A DNA stretch of 64,000 nucleotides, from NCBI GenBank assembly GCA_963783695.1, contig CAWAOM010000011.1, positions 1 through 64,000 of the forward strand, written 5' to 3'. The notes beneath the pieces were generated by a model. The model was not told the DNA's origin and searched no databases. It worked only from the letters and a program-made list of their open reading frames with translations. The position numbers and the translations under genes were made by a program. Shown one piece after another: positions 8,712-18,994 of this stretch; positions within the stretch are counted from its first letter, which is position 1, and each line of letters begins with the position of its first letter. Source of the DNA: BM003 sp963783695 (GTDB taxonomy: Bacteria > Pseudomonadota > Gammaproteobacteria > Steroidobacterales > BM003).

Positions 8712-10442
8712 GTGACCCGCGCCGCCGCCTACGTACTGACGTTTGCGGGACTGATCGCCGCGATGCCGGTCCGCGCTGGCATCGAAGTGGTGGTGAACGG
8801 CGTCGATGAACGGGTCGCGGCAAATGTGCGCGCATTCCTGTCGCTTTCCAACTATGCAACGGTCGCTGGCGTTGGCGACCAGCGCGTACGGCAACTGTTC
8901 GCCAGCGCCGAGGGCGAGACGCGCGAGGCACTGCAGGCTTATGGCTTCTACAACCCGGAAATTGACACACATCTCGCGAGCGTGGGCGAGAACTGGAAGG
9001 CCACTATCGACATCGTTCCGGGTCAGCCCGTTTTGCTCCAGCAGGTCGTTGTCGAGGTTGTTGGCCCGGGTCAGAGTCATCGCGATTTTCAGTCACTCAT
9101 TGAGAATCCCCTGCTGCGTCCCGGTAACCGCCTGATCCACGCCGACTACGACAACACGAAACGCGAGTTGAGCCGGATTGCCAACGAGTTCGGGTTTGTC
9201 GACGGCAGTTTTTCCCGCCAGCGCCTGGAAGTCGACCCGGTAGAAAACATCGCCAATGCGTTCATCACGTATGCCACCGGGCCACGCTATTTTTTCGGCG
9301 CTCTGCAGATCGAGCAGGATGTCGTCGACGAGGACCTGCTGCGCCGTTACCTGCGTTTTCGCGAGGGCGACCCGTACGACTCCAAATTACTGTTGTCGAG
9401 CACCAACATCCTGTTCGACACCGCGTTCTTCAGTACCATCGATGTCGTGCCACTGCGCGCCAACGCAGAAGACGAAAGCGTGCCGATACGGGTCAGCGCG
9501 GTGGCCGGAAAGAAACATCGCTGGGGCCTCGGTCTGGGCTATGCCTCGGACACCGCCGAGAGGATCAGCGCGGCGTGGACCAATCGACGGGTCAACCGGC
9601 GCGGCCACAGCCTGCTTGCAACGGTTCGCTATTCGAGCGTGACCACGATCGGTCGCGCCAGCTACGCGATACCGGTTGGCGATCCCGCGCTGGAGCGGCT
9701 GACTCTGAGTTTCGCGACCATCGAGGACGAACCCGGCGACATCACAAGCAATCGCTATGAACTCGGCTCTACGCTGACCCAGATCTTCGGGCCATGGCAG
9801 CGGATCATCGATTTGTTCCTGATCGATGAAGACTCGGACTTTGGCAGTTCTACGCAACAGGACACCTTCCTTGTGCCCGGCATCGGATTCAGCCGAACCC
9901 ATTCGGACAACAAGCTGCGCCCGACCCGGGGCTTTCGCGTCCAGAGCAAACTGAGCGGATCGCACAGCGCGCTGGGTGCAAGCGCGAGTTTCACGCGAAT
10001 CGAGGCTCGCGCCCGGATTCTGTTTCCGTTGGGCTCGAACAACAGCCTTTTACTGCGTGGCGAGGGCGGCGCGATCCTCACCGGCTCGTTCTCCAACATG
10101 TCCGCTTCGCAGCGATTTTTCGCCGGTGGCGACAACAGTATTCGCGGCTACAGCTATAGATCATTGAGTCCGCGCGATGCCGACAACCGACGCATCGGCG
10201 GGCGTTACCTCGCAACAGGCACCCTCGAATTCACCCGGCGGCTGTTCGACAACTGGGGCGCGGCCATTTTCACCGATGGCGGCAACGCGTTCGACTCACT
10301 GGACGACGACTTTGAGGCAGCGCTGGGTTTTGGCTTGCGCTACTTCTCGCCTGTTGGAAAAATCAGCGTCGATATCGCCCAGAGCGTTACCGACAACGAC
10401 GGTTCCCGGCAACTGCACATCAGCATCGGACCGGACCTGTGA
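8712..10442 (+). CDS. tamA: Translocation and assembly module outer-membrane protein TamA
   Basis: A 576-residue BamA-superfamily protein. An N-terminal signal peptide ends near MPVRA, three POTRA domains follow (about residues 22-260; for example LQAYGFYNPEI), and then a C-terminal 16-strand barrel with the surface RFFAGGDNSIRGYSYRSL motif (R-G-Y/F signature) and a C-terminal aromatic-rich strand ending ISIGPDL. TamA works with inner-membrane-anchored TamB to insert certain outer-membrane proteins and support lipid homeostasis. Start is GTG. The stop overlaps the tamB start by four bases. Confidence 0.93.
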   Translation: MTRAAAYVLTFAGLIAAMPVRAGIEVVVNGVDERVAANVRAFLSLSNYATVAGVGDQRVRQLFASAEGETREALQAYGFYNPEIDTHLASVGENWKATIDIVPGQPVLLQQVVVEVVGPGQSHRDFQSLIENPLLRPGNRLIHADYDNTKRELSRIANEFGFVDGSFSRQRLEVDPVENIANAFITYATGPRYFFGALQIEQDVVDEDLLRRYLRFREGDPYDSKLLLSSTNILFDTAFFSTIDVVPLRANAEDESVPIRVSAVAGKKHRWGLGLGYASDTAERISAAWTNRRVNRRGHSLLATVRYSSVTTIGRASYAIPVGDPALERLTLSFATIEDEPGDITSNRYELGSTLTQIFGPWQRIIDLFLIDEDSDFGSSTQQDTFLVPGIGFSRTHSDNKLRPTRGFRVQSKLSGSHSALGASASFTRIEARARILFPLGSNNSLLLRGEGGAILTGSFSNMSASQRFFAGGDNSIRGYSYRSLSPRDADNRRIGGRYLATGTLEFTRRLFDNWGAAIFTDGGNAFDSLDDDFEAALGFGLRYFSPVGKISVDIAQSVTDNDGSRQLHISIGPDL

Positions 10443-13400
10443 GGCGCTGGTCGCTCATTCTGCTATTGCTGCTGCTGGCGCTGCTGGTCGGTGGTGGCAC
10501 ATGGCTGCTTACGAGCAGCGCCGGATTGCGTTTCGCGGTCACCCGGATCGCGGCGCATTTCGCTGTGGATATTCAGTTTGACTCGCTTGAGGGCCGGCTG
10601 CTGGGGCCCATTCTGGTCAAGCGGCTTGCGATCGTCCTCGCGGATGTCACGATCACGATCGAGGACCTTGACGTGGACTGGGCGCCGGACGCGGGCTTCC
10701 CACGCGCGCTCACAATCGAATCGCTGCGCGCGGCCGGGGTGGTGGTTCGGGAAACAGGTGGTTCGGGGGACAACCGCCCGGCCCGAGAATTCACGCCACC
10801 GGACCTCGCGGTGAAGATCGATGCGGCCGAGATTTATGCGCTCACCTGGATCGGGCGCGAAGGGCCACCTGTAACGCTCAACCGGCTCGAACTCGCCGGC
10901 GAGTACAACGCCAGCAATATCGTGCTGACCCGCGCGGCGCTGCAGACAGACGAAACCGCGCTCGAGCTCTCGGGCCATATCGCACCACGACCGCCGCATG
11001 AGCTGCAGCTGGACACCGCGTGGCGTCATCAGGCCAGCGAACTGCCGCCGCTTGCCGGGCGTAGCCAGATTGACGGCAATCTTTCGCGGCTGACTTCGCG
11101 CACCGCACTCACCGGGCCCGTGGTAGCAAATATCCAGCTCGATACCAGCGGTCCGCTACAGTCCCCGGAGTGGCAAGTGCGAATCGAAGCCAGCGCAATC
11201 GCGCCGTCGCAGATTCTGGATACACTCCCCGGCGGCAACGCGGACGTTCACATCGAGGCCGGCGGCAGTGGCGGGCAGATCAGCGGAACGGCACGTTTGC
11301 ACTGGCCAGACGTGTTCCTCCATGCCGTCCGGCTCGACCTGGATGCCAGCTTCGACGGCAACGAGATCAGCGTTGACAATGCGCTGGTTGCGCTGGAGGA
11401 CCTGCCCTCGCAGCTGCGCATTGGCGGCGTTTATGCACTCGACAGCCAGCAGCTTGCGGCCCAACTCGACTGGTCCATGCTGCAGTGGCCGGTGCAGGGC
11501 GAGGCCGCGGTGGCAAGCCGAGAGGGCACAATGACCGTGGCCGGCCACCCCGCCGACCTCAGCGCCGACGCCCGTTTTCATCTGCACACCGCGGCAACCG
11601 GCGCCGCTGATGTCGCTACCCGCCTCGTTCTCGGCGAGCGGACGCTGCAACTTCGATCGCTCGATGCGAAGACACTGGGCGGCACCATCAGCGCCACGGG
11701 CCAGGCCGACTGGCACCAGACTGCGACGCTGAAACTGGCACTGCAAGGAATGAACCTGAACACCGCAACCCTCGCCGGTGGCCTCGGCAGCGACCTGTCG
11801 TTTGCGGGGACTCTCGAGCTTGCCGACGGCGAACCCGCGCCTGTTTTCTCGCTTGATGTTCCCGACCTTCGCGGCCAACTCGGCGGCTACCCGGTCGAGG
11901 GCGACCTGGCGGCGAGCGGCAGCGCCGGCAATATTACCGTGTCAGCCTTGCGCCTGCGCCAGGGACCCAACAGCCTGGCGGTCTCCGGGCTAATCGGGCC
12001 GGACAACAAGCTGAATTTCACTCTCGACGCCGCGCAACTCGATGCGATTCATGGCGGCCTTGCCGGGTCCGTCGCAGCAAGCGGAACACTGTCCGGGACG
12101 GCCGCGACGCCGCGGCTGAGCGGCGAAGTCGAGGGTCATGACACCCGCATCGGCGCATTTTCCAGCGCCGCACTGACGGCCGCCTTCGATCTCAATCCAC
12201 GCGATCTCGCCACCGGTATGCTGCGGGCAAGCGCAGGCGGGCTATCGGTCGGCGAAACGAATTTCGGTGACCTCGACATCAATCTCGGACCGCAAGCAGG
12301 CATGCAACGGCTCACGGTCAAATTGAGCGACGGCGAGCTCCATCTCGACCTCGCGGTTCGGGCGACCCAGGACGGCACCAGCTGGCGCGGCGAAATCGAA
12401 ACACTTTCGTTTGGCCCAACGGGCGACGAGCCGTGGACAAATCAGGCCGTGACCGGCTTTACCGCCGACCCGGTCAGCGCCAGACTCATGCGTTCGCTGT
12501 GCCTGCGCCGGAACAAGGCTTCCGCCTGCATCGAGGGCGCCTGGCACGCCAACGAAGACTGGCTCAGCAACTGGAGCGTCAGGAACCTGGCGCTGCCATC
12601 GCTGCTACCCTATTTTCAGTTATTAGCGACCGAGCCGGTACGGATTGGCGGCGTGATTTCCGGACAGGGGCGGCTGTTCGCGAGCGCGGCTTCGCCATGG
12701 CAGGCGGACGGGTCGTTCTATGTCGAGGGCGGGTCGATATTCCAGCTCGGGGTTGCCGGCACGTTCGACCAGATTGCTTTTGTCGGCGCGGCCGCCGATT
12801 TCCGCCTCACCCCGAAACTCTTCGCTGCCGGTGGCCGGATCGATTTTGGCAATAACGATTTCATCCAGGCTATCGTTGAAACGCCACGGTCCGGAACTCC
12901 CGATTCGCTCACTGCGCCGGTGTCCGGCACGTTAACTGTGCGGTTTGCCGATCTTGCGCGCGCGCCGGTGCATTTCCGCGAATTCACCCGCCTCGAGGGC
13001 GCACTGCGGGTCGACGCGAAGCTCGACGGGACTGCGGCGGCTCCGACGCTTAAGGGCCGCGCAACGCTGGAAAACGCAACCGCCGAATTGACCGAGCTGG
13101 GCGCCCTGCTTGAAGACATCTCGCTGACGGCCGACGCCGACCTGGCCGGCGTCGATCTCGACGCCCAGGCGCGCTCCGGCGATGGCAGCATCCGTCTCGC
13201 CGGGCATCTCGACTGGATCGAAGACGGCGTCGCCGGAACCCTCAGGCTGACGGGCGACAATGCGAACGCCGTCAACATCCCGCAGGCCCGGGTCAATGTA
13301 TCGCCCGACATCGACATCACGCTGGCAAAAGACGCGTTGCGAGTCAGTGGCCGGGTAGACATTCCGTTTGCCCGGATTCAGCCTCTTACGATCGCCAGCG

Positions 13401-14170
13401 CGCGACGGCCGTCCGCGGACACCGTGATCATCGGTGAGGCGGCGGACATGCAGATGCAGCGCCAGCGCGACTTCACTCTCGATCTCGATGTCGGCCTCGG
13501 CGACAACGTCCGCTTCGATGGTTTCGGTCTTTCCGCGATCCTCGGCGGCGGACTAAATATCTCCAACCCGCAGGGCATTACCATCGGTACGGGCGAACTC
13601 CGTGTCCGTAATGGCACGTATGCGATCGGCTCAGCCCGCCTGAACATCGATTCCGGCGTACTGCTTTTCGCCGGCGGCCCGATTACCAATCCGGGACTCT
13701 CGGTGCGCGGCGTACGCCAGATGCAGACTGTTCTGGTCGGCGTCAACGTCAGCGGCACACTGCTTGCGCCGACCGTCTCGCTGTTCTCGAACCCGCCGAT
13801 GCGGCAAAGCGACATCATCTCTTATCTGGCATTTTCGCGACCGTCCTCGTCGCTCGATGCCGAGCAGGAACAATCCGTAGACCAGACCAGCGGCGCGCTG
13901 GCGGCGGCGAGCGCGGGTCTTGCCGTCAGCGATGTATCGGATCGCCTCGGGCTGGACGAGATCAGCATTCGCAGCGAAGGGGGCGAGGACGACAGCCAGC
14001 TCGTGCTCGGCCGGTTCATCACGCCGCGAATCTACCTCAGCTATGGATTCGGCTTGTTCGAGCCGATCAACACGCTGCGGCTGCGGCTCAACATCACCGA
14101 GCGCCTGATCATGCTGACCGAGTCGGGGGAGGAGAACAGCGCCGACGTTTTCTACACCTGGGACCGCTGA
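10439..14170 (+). CDS. tamB: Translocation and assembly module inner-membrane protein TamB
   Basis: A 1243-residue protein with one N-terminal transmembrane helix (LILLLLLLALLVGGGTWLL) and then a very long periplasmic beta-rich body of repeating amphipathic strands, as expected for the TamB/AsmA-like hydrophobic groove. The conserved TamB (DUF490) C-terminal domain covers roughly the last 320 residues, including NPGLSVRGVRQMQTVLVGV, GTLLAPTVSLFSNPPMRQSDIISYL and the closing YLSYGFGLFEPINTLRLRL strand. Length is close to E. coli TamB (1259). The GTG start overlaps the tamA stop (GTGA), so the complex is co-translated. Confidence 0.94.
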   Translation: MRRWSLILLLLLLALLVGGGTWLLTSSAGLRFAVTRIAAHFAVDIQFDSLEGRLLGPILVKRLAIVLADVTITIEDLDVDWAPDAGFPRALTIESLRAAGVVVRETGGSGDNRPAREFTPPDLAVKIDAAEIYALTWIGREGPPVTLNRLELAGEYNASNIVLTRAALQTDETALELSGHIAPRPPHELQLDTAWRHQASELPPLAGRSQIDGNLSRLTSRTALTGPVVANIQLDTSGPLQSPEWQVRIEASAIAPSQILDTLPGGNADVHIEAGGSGGQISGTARLHWPDVFLHAVRLDLDASFDGNEISVDNALVALEDLPSQLRIGGVYALDSQQLAAQLDWSMLQWPVQGEAAVASREGTMTVAGHPADLSADARFHLHTAATGAADVATRLVLGERTLQLRSLDAKTLGGTISATGQADWHQTATLKLALQGMNLNTATLAGGLGSDLSFAGTLELADGEPAPVFSLDVPDLRGQLGGYPVEGDLAASGSAGNITVSALRLRQGPNSLAVSGLIGPDNKLNFTLDAAQLDAIHGGLAGSVAASGTLSGTAATPRLSGEVEGHDTRIGAFSSAALTAAFDLNPRDLATGMLRASAGGLSVGETNFGDLDINLGPQAGMQRLTVKLSDGELHLDLAVRATQDGTSWRGEIETLSFGPTGDEPWTNQAVTGFTADPVSARLMRSLCLRRNKASACIEGAWHANEDWLSNWSVRNLALPSLLPYFQLLATEPVRIGGVISGQGRLFASAASPWQADGSFYVEGGSIFQLGVAGTFDQIAFVGAAADFRLTPKLFAAGGRIDFGNNDFIQAIVETPRSGTPDSLTAPVSGTLTVRFADLARAPVHFREFTRLEGALRVDAKLDGTAAAPTLKGRATLENATAELTELGALLEDISLTADADLAGVDLDAQARSGDGSIRLAGHLDWIEDGVAGTLRLTGDNANAVNIPQARVNVSPDIDITLAKDALRVSGRVDIPFARIQPLTIASARRPSADTVIIGEAADMQMQRQRDFTLDLDVGLGDNVRFDGFGLSAILGGGLNISNPQGITIGTGELRVRNGTYAIGSARLNIDSGVLLFAGGPITNPGLSVRGVRQMQTVLVGVNVSGTLLAPTVSLFSNPPMRQSDIISYLAFSRPSSSLDAEQEQSVDQTSGALAAASAGLAVSDVSDRLGLDEISIRSEGGEDDSQLVLGRFITPRIYLSYGFGLFEPINTLRLRLNITERLIMLTESGEENSADVFYTWDR

Positions 14171-14186
14171 GCAGGTGGCGCCCTGC

Positions 14187-14867
14187 CTATCCGGCGGTGA
14201 AATCGAAAACCCGGCGGAGCCAGTCCGCAATATCGCGAATTTCCTCGGGGCAAACCGCATGCGGCATCGGGTATTCATGCCACTCCGCCAGCAGCCCCAG
14301 CGCCGCGACCGCCTCGTAGGCGGCACGCCCCATCGCGATCGGGATAACCGGATCGCCACTACCATGGGCGACGAATACCGGTGTCGTATTCATTGCGGGG
14401 TCATGTTCCGCGGCCAGTCGTTGCGCCAGCGGCAGATAACACGACAAGGCCATGATGCCGGCGAGCGGTGACCGCCGCCGCAAGCCGAGATGCAATGCAA
14501 TCGCACCACCCTGGGAAAAACCGGCGAGCACGATCTTGTTTTCCTCGATACCGCGATCGCACTCGCGATCGATGAGGCGGCTCACCTGCTCCGCGCTGTC
14601 GCGAATTCCCGCCTCGTCCTGGACCGTACTGCGATCGATGCCGAGAATGTCGAACCAGGCGCGCATCGGGACGCCGCCGTTGATGGTTACCGGACGGACC
14701 GGTGCATGTGGGAACACAAACCGGACCGCGGCGTCGCGCGCAAGCCCCAGCTGGCCGACGATCGGTTCGAAATCGTGACCGTCGGCACCCAGTCCATGCA
14801 GCCAGATCACGCTGTAGCGCGGATCAGGCCCGGTTTGTACCTCGATCGTTTCAAGCTGTTCTATCAT
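14187..14867 (-). CDS. Alpha/beta-hydrolase carboxylesterase (YpfH/EstB-type)
   Basis: About 226 residues of the phospholipase/carboxylesterase family. It shows IWLHGLGADGHDFEP, the FVFPHAPVRPVTINGGVPMRAWFDI block, the nucleophile elbow AGFSQGG (catalytic Ser), VFVAHGSGDPVIP (catalytic Asp) and MPHAVCPEEI (catalytic His). The family hydrolyses short acyl esters; bacterial members are cytoplasmic carboxylesterases. The ATG at 14867 (MIEQLETIEV) is preferred; an upstream in-frame GTG at 14891 would add eight residues. It is convergent with tamB (16-base gap) and divergent from the thioesterase gene. Confidence 0.9.
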   Translation of the reverse strand: MIEQLETIEVQTGPDPRYSVIWLHGLGADGHDFEPIVGQLGLARDAAVRFVFPHAPVRPVTINGGVPMRAWFDILGIDRSTVQDEAGIRDSAEQVSRLIDRECDRGIEENKIVLAGFSQGGAIALHLGLRRRSPLAGIMALSCYLPLAQRLAAEHDPAMNTTPVFVAHGSGDPVIPIAMGRAAYEAVAALGLLAEWHEYPMPHAVCPEEIRDIADWLRRVFDFTAG

Positions 14868-14941
14868 GTTGCGCTCGCCATCCCGTTGCACAGCACCGGG
14901 ATTCTACAGATATCGGGGGCCGCTGACGGTGGAGAACGGAT

Positions 14942-15382
14942 ATGACCATCTGGTTCGACGACAGTTACACGCTTGACGCCGTACAGGCGTTCCATGACGG
15001 CACCCATCTCGACCGTCATATCGGTATCGAACTCGAAGCGCTCGGGCCGGATTTCCTGAGCGCCAGCATGCCGGTCGATGAGCGTACCCGGCAGCCTTAC
15101 GGGCTGCTCCACGGCGGCGCCTCAGTGGTGCTCGCCGAATCGCTGGGGAGCATGGCATCGTTTCTGACGCTCGATCCGGCGCGCGAATATTGCGTAGGCC
15201 TGGACATCAATGCCAACCACGTTCGCGGCATCCGCGAGGGCCGCGTGCTCGGCACTGCACGGCCGATCCATATCGGCAAGACCACCCAGGTTTGGGAAAT
15301 CCGAATTTGCGATGCCGACGACCGACTGATATGCATCTCCCGGCTGACGTTGGCAATATTGCAACGCCGCGACGCCAGCTAG
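14942..15382 (+). CDS. Hotdog-fold acyl-CoA thioesterase (PaaI/YdiI family)
   Basis: A 146-residue single hotdog domain with the PaaI/YdiI/EntH signature YGLLHGGASVVLAESLGS, where the Glu of AES is the catalytic base and the HGG loop binds the thioester. Further marks are VGLDINANHVRGIREGRVLG and TQVWEIRI. E. coli relatives cleave 1,4-dihydroxy-2-naphthoyl-CoA (menaquinone pathway) or misloaded enterobactin intermediates. No menaquinone genes are nearby, so the substrate is left open. It is followed by lptM at an 18-base gap. Confidence 0.9.
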   Translation: MTIWFDDSYTLDAVQAFHDGTHLDRHIGIELEALGPDFLSASMPVDERTRQPYGLLHGGASVVLAESLGSMASFLTLDPAREYCVGLDINANHVRGIREGRVLGTARPIHIGKTTQVWEIRICDADDRLICISRLTLAILQRRDAS

Positions 15383-15399
15383 AACCCGAGGACAAGCCC

Positions 15400-15609
15400 A
15401 TGGACAACGATCGCGCACCCGCCAGAACGGTGATTTTCGGCAGCCTGTTGTGTCTCGCGATTTTTAGCGGTTGCGGTCAGAAAGGATCGCTGTACCTTCC
15501 GGAGACCGGCTCCGCGGAAGAGATCCCGGCCGAAATCGGTACCGCGCAGGACGTAGCCGACACTATTGAAGAGGAAGAAGAGGACCGGGAGGTCCTCGAA
15601 GCGCGATGA
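15400..15609 (+). CDS. lptM: LPS translocon maturation chaperone LptM (YifL-like lipoprotein)
   Basis: A 69-residue small lipoprotein. A short signal peptide ends in a lipobox (IFSGC, lipidated Cys25) followed directly by GQKGSLYLPE, which matches the LptM/YifL signature (C-G-x-K-G-x-L-Y-x-P). LptM binds LptD-LptE and helps oxidative maturation of the outer-membrane LPS translocon. The C-terminal half is strongly acidic (a run of Glu before EDREVLEAR). It overlaps polA by ATGA, so the two are probably translationally coupled. Confidence 0.85.
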   Translation: MDNDRAPARTVIFGSLLCLAIFSGCGQKGSLYLPETGSAEEIPAEIGTAQDVADTIEEEEEDREVLEAR

Positions 15610-18332
15610 GCGAACAGGCCCCTCTGGTACTGGTGGATGGCTCGTCCTATATCTATCGTGCCTTCCATGCGTTACCGCCACTGACCAACTCTCGTGGCGA
15701 GCCCACCGGCGCAGTGCACGGCGTGCTCAACATGCTGGTCAAATTGCGCCGCGAAACCGGGGCAGAGCGTTTCGCCGTGGTCTTCGATGCATCCGGTCCG
15801 ACGTTTCGCGACGAGCTGTTCGCCGAATACAAGGCGAACCGGCCGCCCATGCCCGACGAACTGCGCTCGCAAATCGAGCCTGTTCTCGCAGCGGTCGAGG
15901 CGATGGGCCTGCCATTGCTGCGAGTCACGGGGGTCGAGGCAGACGACGTGATCGGCACGTTGGCGCAGCAGGCCGCAGGCAACGGCATCGACACGCTGAT
16001 CTCGACCGGTGACAAGGACATGGCGCAGCTTGTCGGCCCGCATGTCACGCTGGTAAATACGATGACCGGAAAGGTGCTGGACCATGACGGCGTGATCGAA
16101 AAATTCGGCGTCGAGCCCGACCAGATCATCGACTACCTGGCACTGGTCGGCGACAAATCGGACAACATCCCCGGGGTACCCAAGGTCGGTCCGAAGACGG
16201 CGGCGAAATGGTTGCAGCAGTATCGTGACATCGACCGGCTGGTCGAATCCGCCGGGGACATCGCGGGCAAGGTCGGCGAAAGCCTGCGCGCGAATCTGCA
16301 GCAACTGTCACTGTCGCGCGAACTCGCCACCATTCGCTGCGATGTCGAACTCGACGTTGGCGCCGACGAACTGGTTCCCGGCGAGGCCGATAACGAGCGG
16401 CTGCGCGAACTGTACCAGCGGCTGGAACTGAAAAACCTGCTCCGCCAGCTGCCCGGTGGCAACAACGGCGGCGACGCCGGTGACGCTGACGCAGCGGCGG
16501 CCGCGAGCCCGACAAGCGCGGTGGCTACCGATTACGAGACCGTACTGAGCGAGGAATCGTTCGTGCGCTGGCTCGACAAACTCGAGCGCTCAGAAGTGTT
16601 CGCCTTCGACACGGAAACGACCAGCCTTTCCTATATGGACGCCGAACTGGTGGGCGTATCGTTTGCAGTCACCGAACACGAGGCTGCCTACGTACCGGTC
16701 GCCCATGACTATCCCGGCGCGCCCGATCAACTGAGCCGGGAACGGGTGCTGCAGGGATTGAAACCCCTGCTCGAATCCGCCGCGCGGCCAAAGATAGGCC
16801 ACCACATCAAATACGATGCTCACATCCTCGCCAACTACGACGTCGCATTGGCCGGGATGGCGTTTGACACGATGCTCGAGTCCTATGTGCTCAACAGCAC
16901 CGCGACCCGCCACGACATGGACTCCGTCGCGGCCTTTTACCTGGGTGTAACCACGACCAGGTACGAAGAGGTCGCCGGCAAGGGTGCAAAGCAGCTGACA
17001 TTCAACGAAGTGCCGCTCGATACCGCCGCACCCTACGCCGCCGAGGATGCCGATATCACGTTGCAACTACACCAGCTGCTCGCCGCCAAACTGCATGCCG
17101 TGCCGGCGCTCGAGAGCGTCTATGCCGATATCGAGCGTCCGCTGATCCCGGTGCTGCTGGGCATGGAACGTCATGGTGTGCTTCTGGATACCCACCAGCT
17201 CGACATCCAGAGCCGCGAACTCGCCGAGCGGATGCGCGAGCTCGAAACCGCCGCATTCGCAGAGGCCGGCCAGAGCTTCAATCTGGGCTCGCCAAAACAG
17301 CTGCAACAGATACTCTATGAGCAGCAGGGAATTCCGGTAATTCGCAAAACACCGAAGGGTCAGCCCTCTACCGCCGAGGACGTCCTGCAGGAGCTGGCCG
17401 AGGACTACCCGCTGCCAAGGCTGATCCTCGACTATCGCAGTGTGGCCAAATTGAAGTCCACCTATACCGACAAGCTCCCGGCCCAGGTCAACCCGCGCAC
17501 CGGCCGGGTTCATACCTCCTATCACCAGGCCGTCGCCGCGACGGGGCGATTGTCATCGTCGGATCCCAACCTGCAGAACATCCCGATTCGCAGCGAGGAG
17601 GGGCGGCGCATCCGCAAGGCGTTCGTCGCACCCGCGGGCTGGGTGTTGCTGGCGGCGGATTATTCGCAGATCGAGTTGCGCATCATGGCACACCTGTCCG
17701 AGGACGAAGGCCTGCTCAATGCTTTTGCCGCCGACCGCGATGTCCACCAGGCAACCGCGGCAGAGGTGTTCGGTGTTACGCCCGACGCGGTGACGACGGA
17801 CCAGCGGCGTTCGGCCAAGGCCATCAATTTCGGCCTGATCTACGGCATGTCGGCGTTCGGCCTGGCGCGCCAGCTGGGGATCGCACGCGATGAAGCGCAA
17901 GCCTATGTCAACCTGTATTTCGAGCGTTACCCCGGGGTCAAGACATATATGGACCGTACCCGTGAGCAGGCACGCGAGCAGGGTTTCGTCGAAACGGTCC
18001 ATGGACGCAGGCTCTATCTTCCCGATATCCGCTCGCGCAACGCACAGCGGCGCCAGTATGCCGAGCGCAGCGCGATCAATGCACCGATGCAGGGTACCGC
18101 GGCGGATATCATCAAGCTGGCGATGATCGAGGTCGCCGCCTGGCTGGACAGCGGTGCGGTTCCGGCGCGGCTGATTATGCAGGTCCACGACGAACTCGTC
18201 CTCGAAGTCGAGCAGAATGCCGCCCCCGAGGTAATGGCGAAACTGGTCCGGCTGATGGAGACAGCCACCAGCTTGCGTGTGCCGCTAAAGGTCGATGCGG
18301 CGACCGGCACGAACTGGGATGAGGCGCACTGA
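15606..18332 (+). CDS. polA: DNA polymerase I
   Basis: A 908-residue three-domain enzyme. The 5'-3' exonuclease domain covers about residues 1-290 (FDASGPTFRDELFAEYKANR, GDKSDNIPGVPKVGPKTA). The 3'-5' proofreading domain retains its metal ligands (FAFDTETT near 333, IGHHIKYD, YAAEDAD), so proofreading should be active. The polymerase domain has motif A DYSQIELR (near 686), motif B RRSAKAINFGLIYG and motif C QVHDELVLE (near 859). It fills gaps in excision repair and removes Okazaki primers. No gene follows for 199 bases. Confidence 0.97.
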   Translation: MSEQAPLVLVDGSSYIYRAFHALPPLTNSRGEPTGAVHGVLNMLVKLRRETGAERFAVVFDASGPTFRDELFAEYKANRPPMPDELRSQIEPVLAAVEAMGLPLLRVTGVEADDVIGTLAQQAAGNGIDTLISTGDKDMAQLVGPHVTLVNTMTGKVLDHDGVIEKFGVEPDQIIDYLALVGDKSDNIPGVPKVGPKTAAKWLQQYRDIDRLVESAGDIAGKVGESLRANLQQLSLSRELATIRCDVELDVGADELVPGEADNERLRELYQRLELKNLLRQLPGGNNGGDAGDADAAAAASPTSAVATDYETVLSEESFVRWLDKLERSEVFAFDTETTSLSYMDAELVGVSFAVTEHEAAYVPVAHDYPGAPDQLSRERVLQGLKPLLESAARPKIGHHIKYDAHILANYDVALAGMAFDTMLESYVLNSTATRHDMDSVAAFYLGVTTTRYEEVAGKGAKQLTFNEVPLDTAAPYAAEDADITLQLHQLLAAKLHAVPALESVYADIERPLIPVLLGMERHGVLLDTHQLDIQSRELAERMRELETAAFAEAGQSFNLGSPKQLQQILYEQQGIPVIRKTPKGQPSTAEDVLQELAEDYPLPRLILDYRSVAKLKSTYTDKLPAQVNPRTGRVHTSYHQAVAATGRLSSSDPNLQNIPIRSEEGRRIRKAFVAPAGWVLLAADYSQIELRIMAHLSEDEGLLNAFAADRDVHQATAAEVFGVTPDAVTTDQRRSAKAINFGLIYGMSAFGLARQLGIARDEAQAYVNLYFERYPGVKTYMDRTREQAREQGFVETVHGRRLYLPDIRSRNAQRRQYAERSAINAPMQGTAADIIKLAMIEVAAWLDSGAVPARLIMQVHDELVLEVEQNAAPEVMAKLVRLMETATSLRVPLKVDAATGTNWDEAH

Positions 18333-18531
18333 ACCGCTGCGAATGCACTTTGCCCCTCGCGGCGTGAATCATGATTGAGCCGCATCACCCCGCCGCATCA
18401 CCCGCGGCCCCCCCGACTATCCCGGCAAGCCCGGATCAACCCTTTTCCGCCTGTCGCGTTATAGCAGTTGAATCACGGCAAAACGGGGGCGCCACACATG
18501 CCTGTGGAGGCGCTCACCGGGGGGCGGAACC

Positions 18532-18975
18532 ATGAACAAATTTTTTTTCCCGATCATCGCTGCGATCGCACTTGGCGGCTGTGTATCGGCCGCGCGGCAC
18601 AAAGACGACGTGCAGGACAACACCACTGACCGCGTCACCGTCGGTGCCGTGCAGAAGGAAATCCGGGTCGGCATGTCGGGGGCGGAAGTTGCCACCGTAC
18701 TGGGCTCACCGAATATCGTCTCGACCGACGAGGAACGGCGTGAGGTCTGGATCTACGACAAGATCGCAACCGACTACGCGTACTCGGAAAGCAAGGCCGG
18801 GGGCATCGGTGCGCTGATTCTCGGCACCGGCGGCAGCACGGGGGCGGGAGGCGTTGGCCTCTACAGCGCCAACGCCGGCGCCACTACATCGTCGCAACGC
18901 ACGCTGACGGTGATTATCAAGTTCGACGAGGACAGCGCCGTGCGCGATTTTGCCTACCATACGTCGCGCTTCTGA
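18532..18975 (+). CDS. BamE/SmpA-like small lipoprotein
   Basis: A 147-residue lipoprotein with signal peptide and lipobox ALGGC (Cys near residue 17). The body VGAVQKEIRVGMSGAEVATVLGSPNIV...EVWIYDK is the SmpA/OmlA (BamE-like) pattern, in which a helix with MSxxEVxxxLGSP precedes a W-x-Y strand. A glycine-rich stretch (GGIGALILGTGGSTGAGGVG) separates this from a final strand LTVIIKFDEDSAVRDFAYHTS. It leads a run of three lipoprotein genes with very short gaps and has a good GGGGGCGGA Shine-Dalgarno-like stretch. It is too unlike BamE to be called BamE itself. Confidence 0.75.
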   Translation: MNKFFFPIIAAIALGGCVSAARHKDDVQDNTTDRVTVGAVQKEIRVGMSGAEVATVLGSPNIVSTDEERREVWIYDKIATDYAYSESKAGGIGALILGTGGSTGAGGVGLYSANAGATTSSQRTLTVIIKFDEDSAVRDFAYHTSRF

Positions 18976-18994
18976 GCGCGAGCGGAAGCACTCG

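Noticed and set aside
13631..14365. 244-codon minus-strand frame opposite the tamB 3' end
   Set aside because: It overlaps the conserved TamB C-terminal domain and has no recognisable features.
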